From Pseudomonas gingeri (GTDB taxonomy: Bacteria; Pseudomonadota; Gammaproteobacteria; Pseudomonadales; Pseudomonadaceae), in contig NZ_JACAQA010000039.1 of assembly GCF_013385425.1 (NCBI RefSeq), positions 1 through 58,311 on the forward strand: a DNA stretch of 58,311 bases, written 5' to 3'. A model generated the notes under the pieces. That model saw nothing but the letters and a program-made list of their open reading frames with translations. It did not search any database and was not told where the DNA came from. Made by a program: the position numbers and the translations under genes. This document shows, piece after piece, positions 6,846 to 17,547 of the stretch. Numbering within the stretch: the stretch's first letter is position 1; each line of letters begins with the position of its first letter.

Positions 6846-8240
6846 TCAAACCTGGGATTGCGCGCCTTCGAACCAGGCCAGTTTCTCGCGCAACTGCACC
6901 ACTTCCCCGACAATCACCAGCGTCGGCGCATGCACTTCATGCTCCGCCACCAACTGCGGCAGATTCGCCAAGGTCCCGGTAAACACCCGCTGATTCGATG
7001 TAGTGCCCTGCTGGATCAACGCCGCCGGGGTCTGCGCCGAACGACCATGGGCAATCAACTGCTCACAGATCACCGGCAACCCGACCAACCCCATGTAGAA
7101 CACCAACGTCTGCGCCGGTGCCACCAGATCCGCCCAGGGCAGATCCGTGGAGCCATCCTTCAAGTGCCCGGTGACAAACCGCACCGACTGCGCGTAATCG
7201 CGATGGGTCAGCGGAATCCCGGCATAAGCCGAACAGCCGCTGGCCGCCGTGATCCCCGGCACCACCTGGAACGGAATCCCCTGGGCCGCCAGCTCTTCGA
7301 TCTCTTCGCCGCCACGGCCGAAGATAAACGGATCGCCGCCCTTCAATCGCAGCACACGCTTGCCCTGCTTCGCCAGATCAACCAGTTGCTGGTTGATCTG
7401 ATCCTGGGGCACGGCATGATCGGCGCGACGCTTGCCGACATAGATCCGGTCCGCATCGCGGCGGCACAGTTCCAGAATCGCCGGCGCCACCAGACGGTCG
7501 TACAGCACCACATCCGCCTGCTGCATCAGACGCAGGGCACGGAAGGTCAGCAGGTCCGGATCACCCGGCCCCGCTCCCACCAGATACACCTCACCCGGCG
7601 CATTCGGCGGCGCACCGCTGATCTTCTCCAGCAGCAAGCGCTCGGCTTCAGCGCCTTGCCCGGCCAGTTGCCGGTCGGCAATCGGGCCCTGGAACACTTC
7701 TTCCCAGAACGCCCGGCGCTGCTGCACAGCCGGAAACAGGCCTTTGACCTGGCTGCGGAAACGCGCCGCCAAACCGGCCAACTGGCCGTAGGTCGAAGGA
7801 ATCCAGGTTTCCAGCTTGGCCCGGATCAAACGCGCCAGCACCGGCGCATCGCCACCGCTGGACACCGCGATAATCAACGGCGAACGGTCGACAATCGCCG
7901 GGAAGATCACGCTGCACAAGGCCGGCGCATCCACCACATTGACCGGCACGCAGCGCCGATGGGCATCCGCCGAGACCTGGGCATTGAGCGGCTCGTCGTC
8001 GGTGGCGGCTATGATCAGCCCGCAACCGTCGAGGTCGGACTCAAGGTAACCGCGCAACAGCAACTCGCCGCCGCTGCCACTGACCAGCTCGCCCAGCTGA
8101 CCCTCGACCTCGGGCGCGACAACCCGCAGCACCGCACCGGCATCGGCCAGCAGGCGGGATTTGCGCAAGGCAATCTCCCCCCCGCCGACCACCAGCACAA
8201 GGCGGCCACGCAGGTTGTGGAACAGCGGCAGAAATTCCAT
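6846..8240 (-). CDS. cysG: Siroheme synthase CysG (trifunctional)
   Basis: This 464-residue fused enzyme turns uroporphyrinogen III into siroheme, the cofactor of sulfite and nitrite reductases. Residues 1 to about 205 form the NAD-dependent precorrin-2 dehydrogenase/ferrochelatase (VVGGGEIALRKSRLL, SSGGDAPVLARLIR). Residues from about 215 form the SAM-dependent methyltransferase (YLVGAGPGDPDLLTFRAL; LRLKGGDPFIFGRGGEE; VVPGITAASG). Length and both signatures match full CysG. Its ATG follows the serS stop with no gap, so it is translated from the lolA-rarA-crcB-serS-cysG run. No clear T-rich terminator is seen, only a weak hairpin near 6826-6841. Confidence 0.96.
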   Translation of the reverse strand: MEFLPLFHNLRGRLVLVVGGGEIALRKSRLLADAGAVLRVVAPEVEGQLGELVSGSGGELLLRGYLESDLDGCGLIIAATDDEPLNAQVSADAHRRCVPVNVVDAPALCSVIFPAIVDRSPLIIAVSSGGDAPVLARLIRAKLETWIPSTYGQLAGLAARFRSQVKGLFPAVQQRRAFWEEVFQGPIADRQLAGQGAEAERLLLEKISGAPPNAPGEVYLVGAGPGDPDLLTFRALRLMQQADVVLYDRLVAPAILELCRRDADRIYVGKRRADHAVPQDQINQQLVDLAKQGKRVLRLKGGDPFIFGRGGEEIEELAAQGIPFQVVPGITAASGCSAYAGIPLTHRDYAQSVRFVTGHLKDGSTDLPWADLVAPAQTLVFYMGLVGLPVICEQLIAHGRSAQTPAALIQQGTTSNQRVFTGTLANLPQLVAEHEVHAPTLVIVGEVVQLREKLAWFEGAQSQV

Positions 8241-9521
<1,281 letters not shown>

Positions 9522-9536
9522 GTCGGTTTCTCGTTA

Positions 9537-9911
9537 TCAGAGTTTGGTCAAGGACAGGCCGGCCCAGGTCGCGAGCAGCCCGCCGAATACGCTGAGGGCC
9601 GCATAGCCCAGGGCAATCAGTACCTGCCCGCTTTCCAGCAGGCGCACCGTATCCAGTGAAAAGGATGAAAATGTGGTCAGGCCGCCGACAAATCCCACGA
9701 TCAAGCCGGCGCGGATCTCAATCGGCACCTCGGGACGCAGCAAAAACAAACCGTAGAGCACGCCAATCACCAGGCAGCCCACGATATTAACGGCCAATGT
9801 CGCGGTATAGAAGTGCCGCGGCCAATTGGCGTTGATCAGGTTGCCGGTGGCGAAGCGCACCAGGGTGCCGATAATGCCGGCGAAGGAGACGGCAAGGACG
9901 GTGCGGATCAA
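9537..9911 (-). CDS. crcB: Fluoride exporter CrcB (Fluc)
   Basis: This 124-residue protein has four membrane segments and the Fluc motif GGLTTFSSFSLDT, which lines the fluoride pore; Fluc channels work as antiparallel dimers. The start is a TTG at 9911 that overlaps the rarA stop (TTGA), so translation is coupled to rarA. No fluoride riboswitch can be expected inside rarA and none was seen, so expression probably follows the operon rather than fluoride. It lies 15 bases upstream of serS. Confidence 0.93.
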   Translation of the reverse strand: MIRTVLAVSFAGIIGTLVRFATGNLINANWPRHFYTATLAVNIVGCLVIGVLYGLFLLRPEVPIEIRAGLIVGFVGGLTTFSSFSLDTVRLLESGQVLIALGYAALSVFGGLLATWAGLSLTKL

Positions 9912-11233
9912 GGCTTTCTCCGTTGTTTCGGGCTATTGCGGTCAAGGGCCGCGAGGTGGTTGAGCTTTTCGCCGATCTTCAATTCCAGCCCGCGTGGCAC
10001 TGGCTGATAGAACGGCTGGGGCTCCAGTTCCTCGGGAAAATAGTCCTCGCCCGCCGCATAGGCATCGGGTTCGTCATGGGCGTAGCGATATTCATCACCG
10101 TAGCCCAGCTGTTTCATCAGCTTGGTCGGCGCATTGCGCAGGTGCAGCGGCACTTCCAGCGAGCCATGCTCGGCGGCGCTGCGCATGGCGGCCTTGAAAC
10201 CCATATAGACGGCGTTGCTTTTCGGCGCGCAAGCCAGGTAGGTGATGGCCTGGGCCACCGCCAATTCGCCTTCGGGGCTGCCGAGTCGCTCCTGCACATC
10301 CCAGGCCGCCAGGCACAGGCTCAGGGCCCGTGGATCGGCGTTGCCGATATCCTCGCTGGCCATGCGCACCACCCGGCGGGCCAGGTAGAGCGGGTCGCAG
10401 CCGCCGTCGAGCATGCGCGCGAACCAGTACAGGGCACCATCGGGGTTGGAGCCGCGCACCGACTTGTGCAAGGCGGAAATCTGGTCGTAGAACGCCTCGC
10501 CGCCCTTGTCGAAACGCCGGCGGGTATCCCCCAGCAAGCTTTGCAGCAATTCGACGCCGATTTCTTCGCCGTCTTCAGCCAGGTCCGAGGCGTTTTCCAG
10601 CAGGTTGAGCAACCGCCGACCATCGCCGTCGGCCGCCGACAGCAGCATCTTGAAGCCTTCCTCGCCCAGGCTCAGCTGGCGCTTGCCGAGGCCTCGCTCT
10701 TCGCTCAAGGCCCGCTGTACCAGCTTGTTCAGGGCCGCTTCGTCGAGGCTTTTCAGCACATAGACCCGCGCCCGGGAGAGCAAGGCGTTGTTCAGTTCAA
10801 ACGAGGGGTTTTCGGTGGTGGCGCCGATAAAGATCAGCGTGCCGTCTTCCACATAGGGCAGGAAAGCGTCCTGCTGGGACTTGTTGAAGCGGTGCACTTC
10901 GTCGACGAACAGGATGGTGCGCTTGCCGTACTGCCCGGCCTGCTGCTTGGCGATTTCCACCGCCTGGCGGATCTCCTTGACCCCGGCCAGCACCGCCGAA
11001 ACGGTTTCGAAGTGGGCGTCCGAGACTTCCGCCAGCAGCCGCGCCAGGGTGGTCTTGCCCACCCCCGGCGGCCCCCAGAAGATCATCGAATGCAGCGCGC
11101 CCTGCTCCAGGGCTTCGCGCAACGGCTTGCCACGAGCCAGCAGGTGCTCCTGGCCGACGTACTCATCCAGGTTGGTCGCGCGTAAACGGGCGGCCAGGGG
11201 CTGGGCAATCGGGGCACGGCTGAACAGGTCCAT
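9908..11233 (-). CDS. rarA: Replication-associated recombination protein A (RarA/MgsA)
   Basis: This 441-residue AAA+ ATPase acts at stalled replication forks and binds single-strand DNA-binding protein. Walker A is GPPGVGKTTLARLL (about residues 54-68) and Walker B is LFVDEVHRFNKSQQDAFL. The C-terminal clamp-loader-like helical and tetramerisation domain follows (RRLLNLLENASDLA; DKGGEAFYDQISALHKSVRGS). It starts 19 bases downstream of lolA and its stop overlaps the crcB TTG start. Length and motifs match the family closely. Confidence 0.95.
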   Translation of the reverse strand: MDLFSRAPIAQPLAARLRATNLDEYVGQEHLLARGKPLREALEQGALHSMIFWGPPGVGKTTLARLLAEVSDAHFETVSAVLAGVKEIRQAVEIAKQQAGQYGKRTILFVDEVHRFNKSQQDAFLPYVEDGTLIFIGATTENPSFELNNALLSRARVYVLKSLDEAALNKLVQRALSEERGLGKRQLSLGEEGFKMLLSAADGDGRRLLNLLENASDLAEDGEEIGVELLQSLLGDTRRRFDKGGEAFYDQISALHKSVRGSNPDGALYWFARMLDGGCDPLYLARRVVRMASEDIGNADPRALSLCLAAWDVQERLGSPEGELAVAQAITYLACAPKSNAVYMGFKAAMRSAAEHGSLEVPLHLRNAPTKLMKQLGYGDEYRYAHDEPDAYAAGEDYFPEELEPQPFYQPVPRGLELKIGEKLNHLAALDRNSPKQRRKP

Positions 11234-11252
11234 GGCGGGCGTCTGAAACCTC

Positions 11253-11876
11253 TTATTCCTGGATCACGTCCGCACCCTTGGGGATGACGAACTTGAACTT
11301 GGCGGCGTCGATGGGTTCATTGGCCTTGACCCCGGTGAACAACAGGTTGGTGCGCTGGCCGACGCTGTCGACCAGTTGCATGTCATTGATCAGGCCGTTG
11401 CGGAACGACAGGCGCAGGCTGTCGAACAGGGTGTCCTTGGTTTTCGGCTTGAGGACGAAGTCGATCACGCCGCCGGCTTCCTTGGCACTGATATCGAAGC
11501 TTTCGCTGATTTTGGAGACATCACCGGAGAGCAGCAGGGCCGGGGTCTGGGTCAGGCGCAGGTCGAGCTTCTTGATGGTGACCTGTTCCAGGTCCGGGTC
11601 CCAGAGGGTGACCTTCTGGCCGTCGGAGATCATGGTCTGCTCCTGCGGCGCATCGGTGTGCCAGTAGAACAGGCCCGGGCGCTGGAGGGTCATCTCGCCG
11701 GCGGTTTCCTGCAACTGGGTACCGCCGCCGTCCAGGGTCAACTGCGAGAACCGCGCGGTCAGGGTCTGGGACTTTTCGAGCAATTGGGTCAAACGCGCCA
11801 CGTCCTTCGGATCGGCGTGGGCCGACAGCGTGGTCAAGGCCAGAACCGGCAGCAACAGCATGCGGATAAAACGCAT
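11253..11876 (-). CDS. lolA: Outer-membrane lipoprotein carrier LolA
   Basis: This 207-residue periplasmic chaperone carries lipoproteins from the LolCDE transporter to LolB at the outer membrane. A signal peptide MRFIRMLLLPVLALTTLSAHA precedes the mature start DPKDVARL. The body has the LolA sequence pattern (LTARFSQLTLDGGG, MTLQRPGLFYWHTDAP, ISDGQKVTLWDPDLEQV). The ATG at 11876 with AGGAT upstream is preferred; in-frame starts further up would put arginines and a linker before the signal peptide. It lies between ftsK and rarA on the same strand. Confidence 0.93.
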   Translation of the reverse strand: MRFIRMLLLPVLALTTLSAHADPKDVARLTQLLEKSQTLTARFSQLTLDGGGTQLQETAGEMTLQRPGLFYWHTDAPQEQTMISDGQKVTLWDPDLEQVTIKKLDLRLTQTPALLLSGDVSKISESFDISAKEAGGVIDFVLKPKTKDTLFDSLRLSFRNGLINDMQLVDSVGQRTNLLFTGVKANEPIDAAKFKFVIPKGADVIQE

Positions 11877-11908
11877 GGGAATCCTCATTGAACTCGTTGA
11901 AAGGGCGC

Positions 11909-11928
11909 GCCGCGTGACTCCACGCGGC
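11909..11928 (-). other. Hairpin between ftsK and lolA
   Basis: GCCGCGTG / CACGCGGC is a perfect 8-bp stem with a 4-base loop, 6 bases after the ftsK stop. No T run follows on the minus strand. It may be a transcript-stabilising or weak attenuating structure rather than a full terminator. Confidence 0.5.
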
Positions 11929-11933
11929 ACGGA

Positions 11934-14345
11934 TCAGTCGCGCGACGGCCCGGGGGCGAGTACTTCACGCGAGCCGTTGGTGTTCATGGCAGTCACGACC
12001 CCGGCCATTTCCATGGACTCGATCATGCGGGCGGCCCGGTTGTAGCCGATCTTCAGCTTGCGTTGCACCGCGGAAATCGAGGCCCGGCGGCTTTCCAGCA
12101 CGAACTGTACGGCTTCGTCGTAGAGCGCGTCGGTTTCAGCGTCGTCGCTGTCGCCACCACCGCTGCCGCCGTCGAAGCCGCTGCCGGCCTCTTCAACGCC
12201 ATTGAGGATGTCGTCGTTGTATTCCGGTGCGCCGCGCAGTTTCCACGCCTCGACCACCCGGTGAACCTCATCGTCGGAGACAAAGGCGCCATGCACACGA
12301 ATCGGCAGGCTGGTGCCTGGCGGCATGTAGAGCATGTCACCGTGACCGAGCAATTGTTCGGCGCCGCCCTGGTCGATGATGGTCCGCGAGTCGATCTTGC
12401 TCGACACCTGGAACGCCATGCGCGTCGGGATGTTGGCCTTGATCAGGCCGGTGATCACGTCCACCGACGGCCGCTGGGTCGCGAGGATCAGGTGGATACC
12501 GGCGGCCCGTGCTTTCTGGGCGATACGGGCGATCAGTTCTTCGACCTTCTTGCCGACGATCATCATCATGTCGGCGAATTCGTCGACCACCACGACAATG
12601 GTCGGCAGCTTGGTCAGCAGCGGCGCTTCGTCGTGGATGCTTTCGCGGTTGTACAGCGGGTCGCTCAGCGGCGTGCCGGCGTCCTGGGCTTCCTTGACCT
12701 TGTGGTTGAAGCCCGACAGGTTACGCACGCCCATCTTGGCCATCAGCTTGTAGCGCCGCTCCATCTCGGCGACGCTCCAGCGCAGGGCGTTGGCGGCGTC
12801 CTTCATGTCGGTGACCACTGGGCAAAGCAGGTGTGGAATGCCTTCGTAGATCGACAACTCGAGCATTTTCGGGTCGATCATGATCAGCTTGGCGTCTTCC
12901 GGGCCGGACTTGAACAGGATCGACAGGATCATCGCGTTCACACCCACCGACTTACCGGAACCGGTGGTACCGGCCACCAGCAGGTGCGGCATCTTCGCCA
13001 GGTCGGTAATGACCGGCTTGCCGCCGATATCGTGACCCAGGGCCAGGGTGACCGGGGATTTCGCGTCGTCGTATTCCGGGGTCGAGAGCACTTCGGAGAA
13101 ACGCACGATCTGGCGGTCCTCGTTGGGGATCTCGATGCCCACGGTGGTCTTGCCCGGGATGACTTCCACCACCCGCACGCTGGTGACCGCGAGCGAACGC
13201 GCCAGGTCCTTGGCCAGGTTGGAGATCCGACTGACCTTCACCCCCGCCGCCGGTTGAATTTCGTAGCGGGTAATCACCGGGCCCGGATGGATGGAATCCA
13301 CCGAGACTTCGACGCCGAATTCCTTGAGCTTGATTTCCAGCAGGTGGCCGACGGCCGCCAGGGATTCGGGCGAGTAGTTGAGCTGCTTCTTTTCCGCCGG
13401 ATCGAGGATCGAGATCGGCGGCAAGGTGCCTTCCACCGCGCTGTCGACAAACAACGGCGCCTGTTTCTCTTTCTCCACCCGCTTGCTCTGCTGCACCGGT
13501 TTGACCGGCGCCGGGGCAATCACCGGCGGGATCTGCTTCTCGCGCTCGGACATGTGCTTGCTGAGGGCCTGCTCGCGTTCGATCAGGCGTTCCTTGACCT
13601 TGGCCTGCTCGCGCTTGTCGGGAACGCTCGGTGCCACCACTTCGTGAACGCGGTCGTCGACCTCACGCAGTTGCGCCACCAGTTGCTTGCGTTCGACCCG
13701 GGACGACCACCAGCGATTCATCGCGCCCTGGAACAGTTCGAACAGGTCCAGGGTGATCTTGCCGGTGACGTCCATGACCTTGAACCAGGACAGGTCGGTG
13801 AACACCGTCAGGCCGAACAGGAACAGGGCGATGAACAGCAGCGTGCTGCCCTGGATATTCAGGGCGTTTTTCGCCAGGTTGCCGAGGCTTTCGCCCAGGG
13901 CGCCGCCAGCCCCTGCCGGCAGGCCGAAGGGCTGGTGGAAATGGATATGGGCCAGCGCGGCCCCGGACAGCACCAGGAACACCAGGCCGATCAGCCGCCA
14001 GGAAAACAGCCAGCCGCTCCATTGCCAGGGTTCGTGGCGCTGACGAAAGATCTGGTAGGTCTTGATCGCCAGCAACAAGGGGAACACATAGGCGAAATAA
14101 CCCAGCACCATGAACAGGATGTCGGCGCTGTAGGAACCGGCGGGACCGCCGAAGTTCTGCACGTTATCGATCTTGCTGTTGTGGCTCCAGCCGGGATCGT
14201 CCTTGCCATAGGTCAGCAAGGCCATCATCAGGAACAGGCACAACGCGCCGATAGCAATCAGCGCACCTTCCTTGAGGCGATAATGCAGCTGCTGCCGCCA
14301 GAGCGGAACGACTGCTTTAGAGGGTGTGGCGGTGGATTTCTTCAA
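11934..14345 (-). CDS. ftsK: DNA translocase FtsK
   Basis: This 803-residue septal DNA pump aligns and clears chromosome ends and activates XerCD at dif. The N-terminal domain has about four membrane helices (residues 25-190), followed by a charged linker (about 215-320) rich in E, K and R. The motor has Walker A GTTGSGKSVGVNAM (about residue 457) and Walker B VVVVDEFADMM. The C-terminal gamma winged helix that reads KOPS sites includes RASISAVQRKLKIGYNRAARMIE. The start is TTG at 14345; no in-frame ATG with a better site lies nearby, and a TTG start is usual for pseudomonad ftsK as I recall it. It diverges from trxB. Confidence 0.96.
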   Translation of the reverse strand: MKKSTATPSKAVVPLWRQQLHYRLKEGALIAIGALCLFLMMALLTYGKDDPGWSHNSKIDNVQNFGGPAGSYSADILFMVLGYFAYVFPLLLAIKTYQIFRQRHEPWQWSGWLFSWRLIGLVFLVLSGAALAHIHFHQPFGLPAGAGGALGESLGNLAKNALNIQGSTLLFIALFLFGLTVFTDLSWFKVMDVTGKITLDLFELFQGAMNRWWSSRVERKQLVAQLREVDDRVHEVVAPSVPDKREQAKVKERLIEREQALSKHMSEREKQIPPVIAPAPVKPVQQSKRVEKEKQAPLFVDSAVEGTLPPISILDPAEKKQLNYSPESLAAVGHLLEIKLKEFGVEVSVDSIHPGPVITRYEIQPAAGVKVSRISNLAKDLARSLAVTSVRVVEVIPGKTTVGIEIPNEDRQIVRFSEVLSTPEYDDAKSPVTLALGHDIGGKPVITDLAKMPHLLVAGTTGSGKSVGVNAMILSILFKSGPEDAKLIMIDPKMLELSIYEGIPHLLCPVVTDMKDAANALRWSVAEMERRYKLMAKMGVRNLSGFNHKVKEAQDAGTPLSDPLYNRESIHDEAPLLTKLPTIVVVVDEFADMMMIVGKKVEELIARIAQKARAAGIHLILATQRPSVDVITGLIKANIPTRMAFQVSSKIDSRTIIDQGGAEQLLGHGDMLYMPPGTSLPIRVHGAFVSDDEVHRVVEAWKLRGAPEYNDDILNGVEEAGSGFDGGSGGGDSDDAETDALYDEAVQFVLESRRASISAVQRKLKIGYNRAARMIESMEMAGVVTAMNTNGSREVLAPGPSRD

Positions 14346-14502
14346 AATGATTCACTGCTTCATTACATAACCGGCATTGTACGGATTTGTCCGCCCGATG
14401 CCACGCTGTCACCGCATGGGTGTAGCATAACCGACAGCACTTTTCACGCGGTTCAATTTGAGCACGCATTCTCTTTTGTGACAAAGGCTTATGAGGTGTT
14501 TT

Positions 14503-15453
14503 ATGAGCGCAACCAAGCATTCACGCCTGATCATCCTGGGTTCCGGCCCTGCCGGTTACAGTGCCGCGGTTTATGCCGCCCGCGCCAACCTCAAGCCTTT
14601 GGTCATTACCGGCCTGCAAGCCGGTGGTCAATTGACCACCACCACCGAAGTCGACAACTGGCCCGGCGACGTAGAAGGCCTGACCGGCCCGGTGCTGATG
14701 GAGCGCATGCAGAAACACGCCGAGCGTTTCGACACCGAGATCGTCTATGACCACATTCACACCGCCAAGTTGCAGCAGCGCCCGTTTATCCTCGAGGGCG
14801 ACAGCGGTATCTATACCTGCGACGCATTGATTGTCGCCACCGGCGCCTCGGCGCAGTACCTTGGCTTGCCATCCGAGGAGGCCTTTGCCGGCAAGGGCGT
14901 CTCGGCCTGCGCGACCTGCGACGGGTTCTTCTACCGCAACCAGGTGGTGGCGGTGGTCGGCGGCGGCAATACCGCGGTGGAGGAAGCCCTGTACCTGGCC
15001 AATATCGCCAAGGAAGTGCACCTGGTGCATCGCCGGGACAAGCTGCGTGCGGAGAAGATCCTCCAGGACAAGCTGTTCGAGAAAGCCGCCAACGGCAATA
15101 TCCGCCTGCACTGGAACGAGAACCTCGATGAAGTGCTCGGCGATGCCAGCGGCGTCACCGGCGCCCGCCTGCGCCACAGCGACACCGGCGAAACCCGCGA
15201 ACTGGCGCTGACCGGGGTGTTTATCGCCATCGGCCATAAGCCCAATACCGATCTGTTCGAGGGCCAGTTGAGCATGCACAACGGCTATTTGCGGGTACAG
15301 GGCGGCAGCGAGGGCAATGCCACGGCAACGGAAATCCCCGGGGTATTCGCCGCCGGCGATGTCGCCGACCATGTCTATCGCCAGGCCGTCACCTCGGCCG
15401 GCGCCGGCTGCATGGCGGCGCTGGATGCCGAGAAATTCCTGGACGATAACTGA
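14503..15453 (+). CDS. trxB: Thioredoxin reductase
   Basis: This 316-residue flavoprotein passes electrons from NADPH to thioredoxin. The FAD site is ILGSGPAGYSAAVYAARA, the redox pair is CATC (Cys136 and Cys139, SACATCDGFFY), the NADPH site is VVGGGNTAVEEALYLA with HRRDKLRA, and the C-terminal FAD motif is GVFAAGDVADHVYRQA. The ATG at 14503 has GAGGT 6 bases upstream; an in-frame ATG at 14491 lacks a site. The stop overlaps the aat start by one base, so the two are coupled. Confidence 0.96.
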   Translation: MSATKHSRLIILGSGPAGYSAAVYAARANLKPLVITGLQAGGQLTTTTEVDNWPGDVEGLTGPVLMERMQKHAERFDTEIVYDHIHTAKLQQRPFILEGDSGIYTCDALIVATGASAQYLGLPSEEAFAGKGVSACATCDGFFYRNQVVAVVGGGNTAVEEALYLANIAKEVHLVHRRDKLRAEKILQDKLFEKAANGNIRLHWNENLDEVLGDASGVTGARLRHSDTGETRELALTGVFIAIGHKPNTDLFEGQLSMHNGYLRVQGGSEGNATATEIPGVFAAGDVADHVYRQAVTSAGAGCMAALDAEKFLDDN

Positions 15454-16133
15454 TGCTGACCTGGTTACAACGCAACTCCCTGACCTTCCCGCCCCTGGCC
15501 AAGGCCATGCGCGAACCCAATGGCCTGCTGGCCGCCGGCGGCGACCTGTCCGCCGATCGACTGATCCAGGCCTATCGCCATGGCTGTTTTCCCTGGTTTT
15601 CCGAAGGCCAGCCGATCCTCTGGTGGTCGCCGGACCCGCGCACCGTGCTGTTTCCCGATGAATTGCATGTCTCCCGCAGCCTGAACAAGCTGTTGCGCCA
15701 GCAACGCTACCAGGTCACCTTCGACCGGGATTTCGCCGCCGTGATCCGCGCCTGCGCCGCCCCACGGGCCTATGCCGACGGCACCTGGATCACTGAGACC
15801 ATGCAAACCGCCTATCTGCAATTGCATGAGCGCGGTTTTGCCCACTCGGTGGAGGTCTGGGATAACGATGAGTTGGTGGGCGGCCTCTACGGCCTGGCAA
15901 TGGGCCAGCTGTTTTTCGGCGAGTCCATGTTCAGTCGCGCCGACAACGCCTCGAAATTCGGTTTCGCCACCCTGGTCCGGCACCTCAAGGCCTCGGGGTT
16001 CGTCCTGATCGACTGCCAGATGCCCACCGATCACCTGCACAGCCTTGGCGCCCGGGCCATTCCCCGGGAGGACTTCGCCCGCTACCTGGGCGAACATCTG
16101 GACCAGCCCAACAGCGCGACCTGGCTGCCCTGA
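15453..16133 (+). CDS. aat: Leucyl/phenylalanyl-tRNA-protein transferase Aat
   Basis: This 226-residue enzyme moves leucine or phenylalanine from tRNA to N-terminal arginine or lysine, marking proteins for ClpS-ClpAP. Family signatures include LLAAGGDLSADRLIQAYRHG, FPWFSEGQPILWWSPDPR and GESMFSRADNASKFG, with DCQMPTDHLHSLGA near the C-terminus. It overlaps trxB by one base and is followed 102 bases later by bpt. Confidence 0.95.
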   Translation: MLTWLQRNSLTFPPLAKAMREPNGLLAAGGDLSADRLIQAYRHGCFPWFSEGQPILWWSPDPRTVLFPDELHVSRSLNKLLRQQRYQVTFDRDFAAVIRACAAPRAYADGTWITETMQTAYLQLHERGFAHSVEVWDNDELVGGLYGLAMGQLFFGESMFSRADNASKFGFATLVRHLKASGFVLIDCQMPTDHLHSLGARAIPREDFARYLGEHLDQPNSATWLP

Positions 16134-16235
16134 TCTACTGTGATCAGGTAACCTTCACACAGCACCTAGGCGTCTTTTCCCAGGCTGGCTTACACTTGAT
16201 TCAACGCAATTGAAAGCTTATTCCGAGGGTCGATC

Positions 16236-16943
16236 ATGACCGAGCTGGCGCGCTTGAAGTTCTATGCCACTCAACCCCACTCTTGCAGCTATCTGCCCGA
16301 AGAGCAGGCGACCACGCTGTTCCTCGACCCTAGCCAGCCCATGGACGTGCATGTCTACGCAGACCTGTCGGAAATGGGTTTCCGTCGTAGCGGCGACCAC
16401 CTGTACCGGCCCCACTGCCAGAACTGCAACGCCTGCGTGCCGGCGCGGATTCCCGTGGCGCAGTTCCTGCCCGATCGCCAGCAGAAACGTATCTTCAAAC
16501 GCAACGCCGAGCTCAAGGTCAAGGCCGTCAAGCCGGGGTTCAGCGAGGAATACTTCGACCTGTACCAACGCTACATCGAACAACGGCACGCCGATGGCGA
16601 CATGTTCCCACCCAGTCGCGACCAGTTTTCCACTTTTCTGGTGCGCGACCTGCCGTTCTCACGTTTCTATGAGTTCCGCCTGGAGGGGCGCCTGCTGGCC
16701 GTGGCCGTCACCGACCTGCTGCCCAACGGACTATCAGCGGTCTACACCTTCTACGAGCCCGCTGAGGAGCGTCGCAGCCTGGGGCGCTACGCTATCCTCT
16801 GGCAGATCGGCGAAGCGCAGCGGCTGGGGCTGGAGGCGGTCTACCTCGGCTATTGGATCAAGAACTGCAAGAAGATGAACTACAAGACCCAATATCGACC
16901 GATCGAACTACTGATCAACCAGCGCTGGGTGACGCTCAGTTAG
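16236..16943 (+). CDS. bpt: Aspartate/glutamate leucyltransferase Bpt
   Basis: This 235-residue enzyme is related to eukaryotic arginyltransferase ATE1 and, in bacteria, adds leucine to N-terminal Asp or Glu. The N-terminal cysteine region ([11 protein letters not shown], then [14 protein letters not shown]) and the C-terminal GNAT-like half ([38 protein letters not shown]) fit the family and its usual length of about 235. It sits between aat and infA, so both N-degron transferases are adjacent, and clpA and clpS follow 0.6 kb on. Confidence 0.94.
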
Positions 16944-17089
16944 CTCGTCGCCCCCACCGGAATCGAACTGTATTTTCCAGGCTGGTACTAACCCCTTGGC
17001 GTGAACCCCCTTTTTCGGGCACAATGCACGCCGCTTTTGCCTGGCGCAGTTGCACCGGGCCATTCACTGGACACCGAGGGCTTTACTGC

Positions 17090-17308
17090 ATGTCGAAAGA
17101 AGACAGCTTCGAAATGGAAGGCACTGTCGTCGACACCCTGCCGAATACCATGTTTCGCGTGGAATTGGAAAATGGGCACGTCGTAACCGCGCATATCTCC
17201 GGAAAGATGCGCAAGAACTACATTCGTATTCTCACCGGTGACAAAGTGCGCGTCGAGCTGACGCCCTACGACTTGAGCAAAGGGCGCATCACCTACCGCG
17301 CCCGCTAA
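17090..17308 (+). CDS. infA: Translation initiation factor IF-1
   Basis: This 72-residue single OB-fold protein binds the ribosomal A site during initiation. [19 protein letters not shown] and the [18 protein letters not shown] segment are almost invariant in IF-1. The ATG at 17090 gives the standard length. It has its own strong terminator at 17321-17354 and converges with clpA, separated by a REP palindrome. Confidence 0.98.
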
Positions 17309-17320
17309 GCAAGTCGATAC

Positions 17321-17354
17321 AAAAACGCCCGGCACTTGCCGGGCGTTTTTGTTT
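17321..17354 (+). terminator. Terminator of infA
   Basis: AAAAACGCCCGGCA / TGCCGGGCGTTTTT forms a long GC stem with a short loop, followed by GTTTG. Confidence 0.92.
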
Positions 17355-17384
17355 GTGCGCCTTTCTGGCCCGCCGCCCTTTTTT

Positions 17385-17474
17385 TGTGGGAGCCGGCTTG
17401 CTGGCGATGAACGATAACGCGGTGCGCCAGATACACCGCGCCGCCTGAATCGCCAGCAAGCCGGCGCCTGCAGG
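17385..17474. repeat. REP palindrome between infA and clpA
   Basis: The arms AGCCGGCTTGCTGGCGAT and ATCGCCAGCAAGCCGGC are inverted and separated by about 40 bases. The core differs from the REPs at 48.5 and 50.1 kb, so more than one REP subfamily is present. Confidence 0.8.
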
Positions 17475-17500
17475 GGAGCGCGGTGTTTTCAGGAGCACGG

Positions 17501-17530
17501 ATAAAACAAAGGCGCCCGAAGGCGCCTTTG
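17501..17530 (-). terminator. Terminator of clpA
   Basis: AAAGGCGCC / GGCGCCTTT with a 4-base loop; on the minus strand it is followed by TGTTTTAT. Confidence 0.88.
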
Positions 17531-17547
17531 TGTTTTGCGGGTCTAGA

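Noticed and set aside
9537..9911. Fluoride riboswitch for crcB
   Set aside because: The sequence before crcB is coding (rarA) and shows no recognisable riboswitch core.
12063..14750. 895-codon open frame on the plus strand
   Set aside because: It is antisense to ftsK and runs on into the trxB start region. Its composition is that of a shadow frame.
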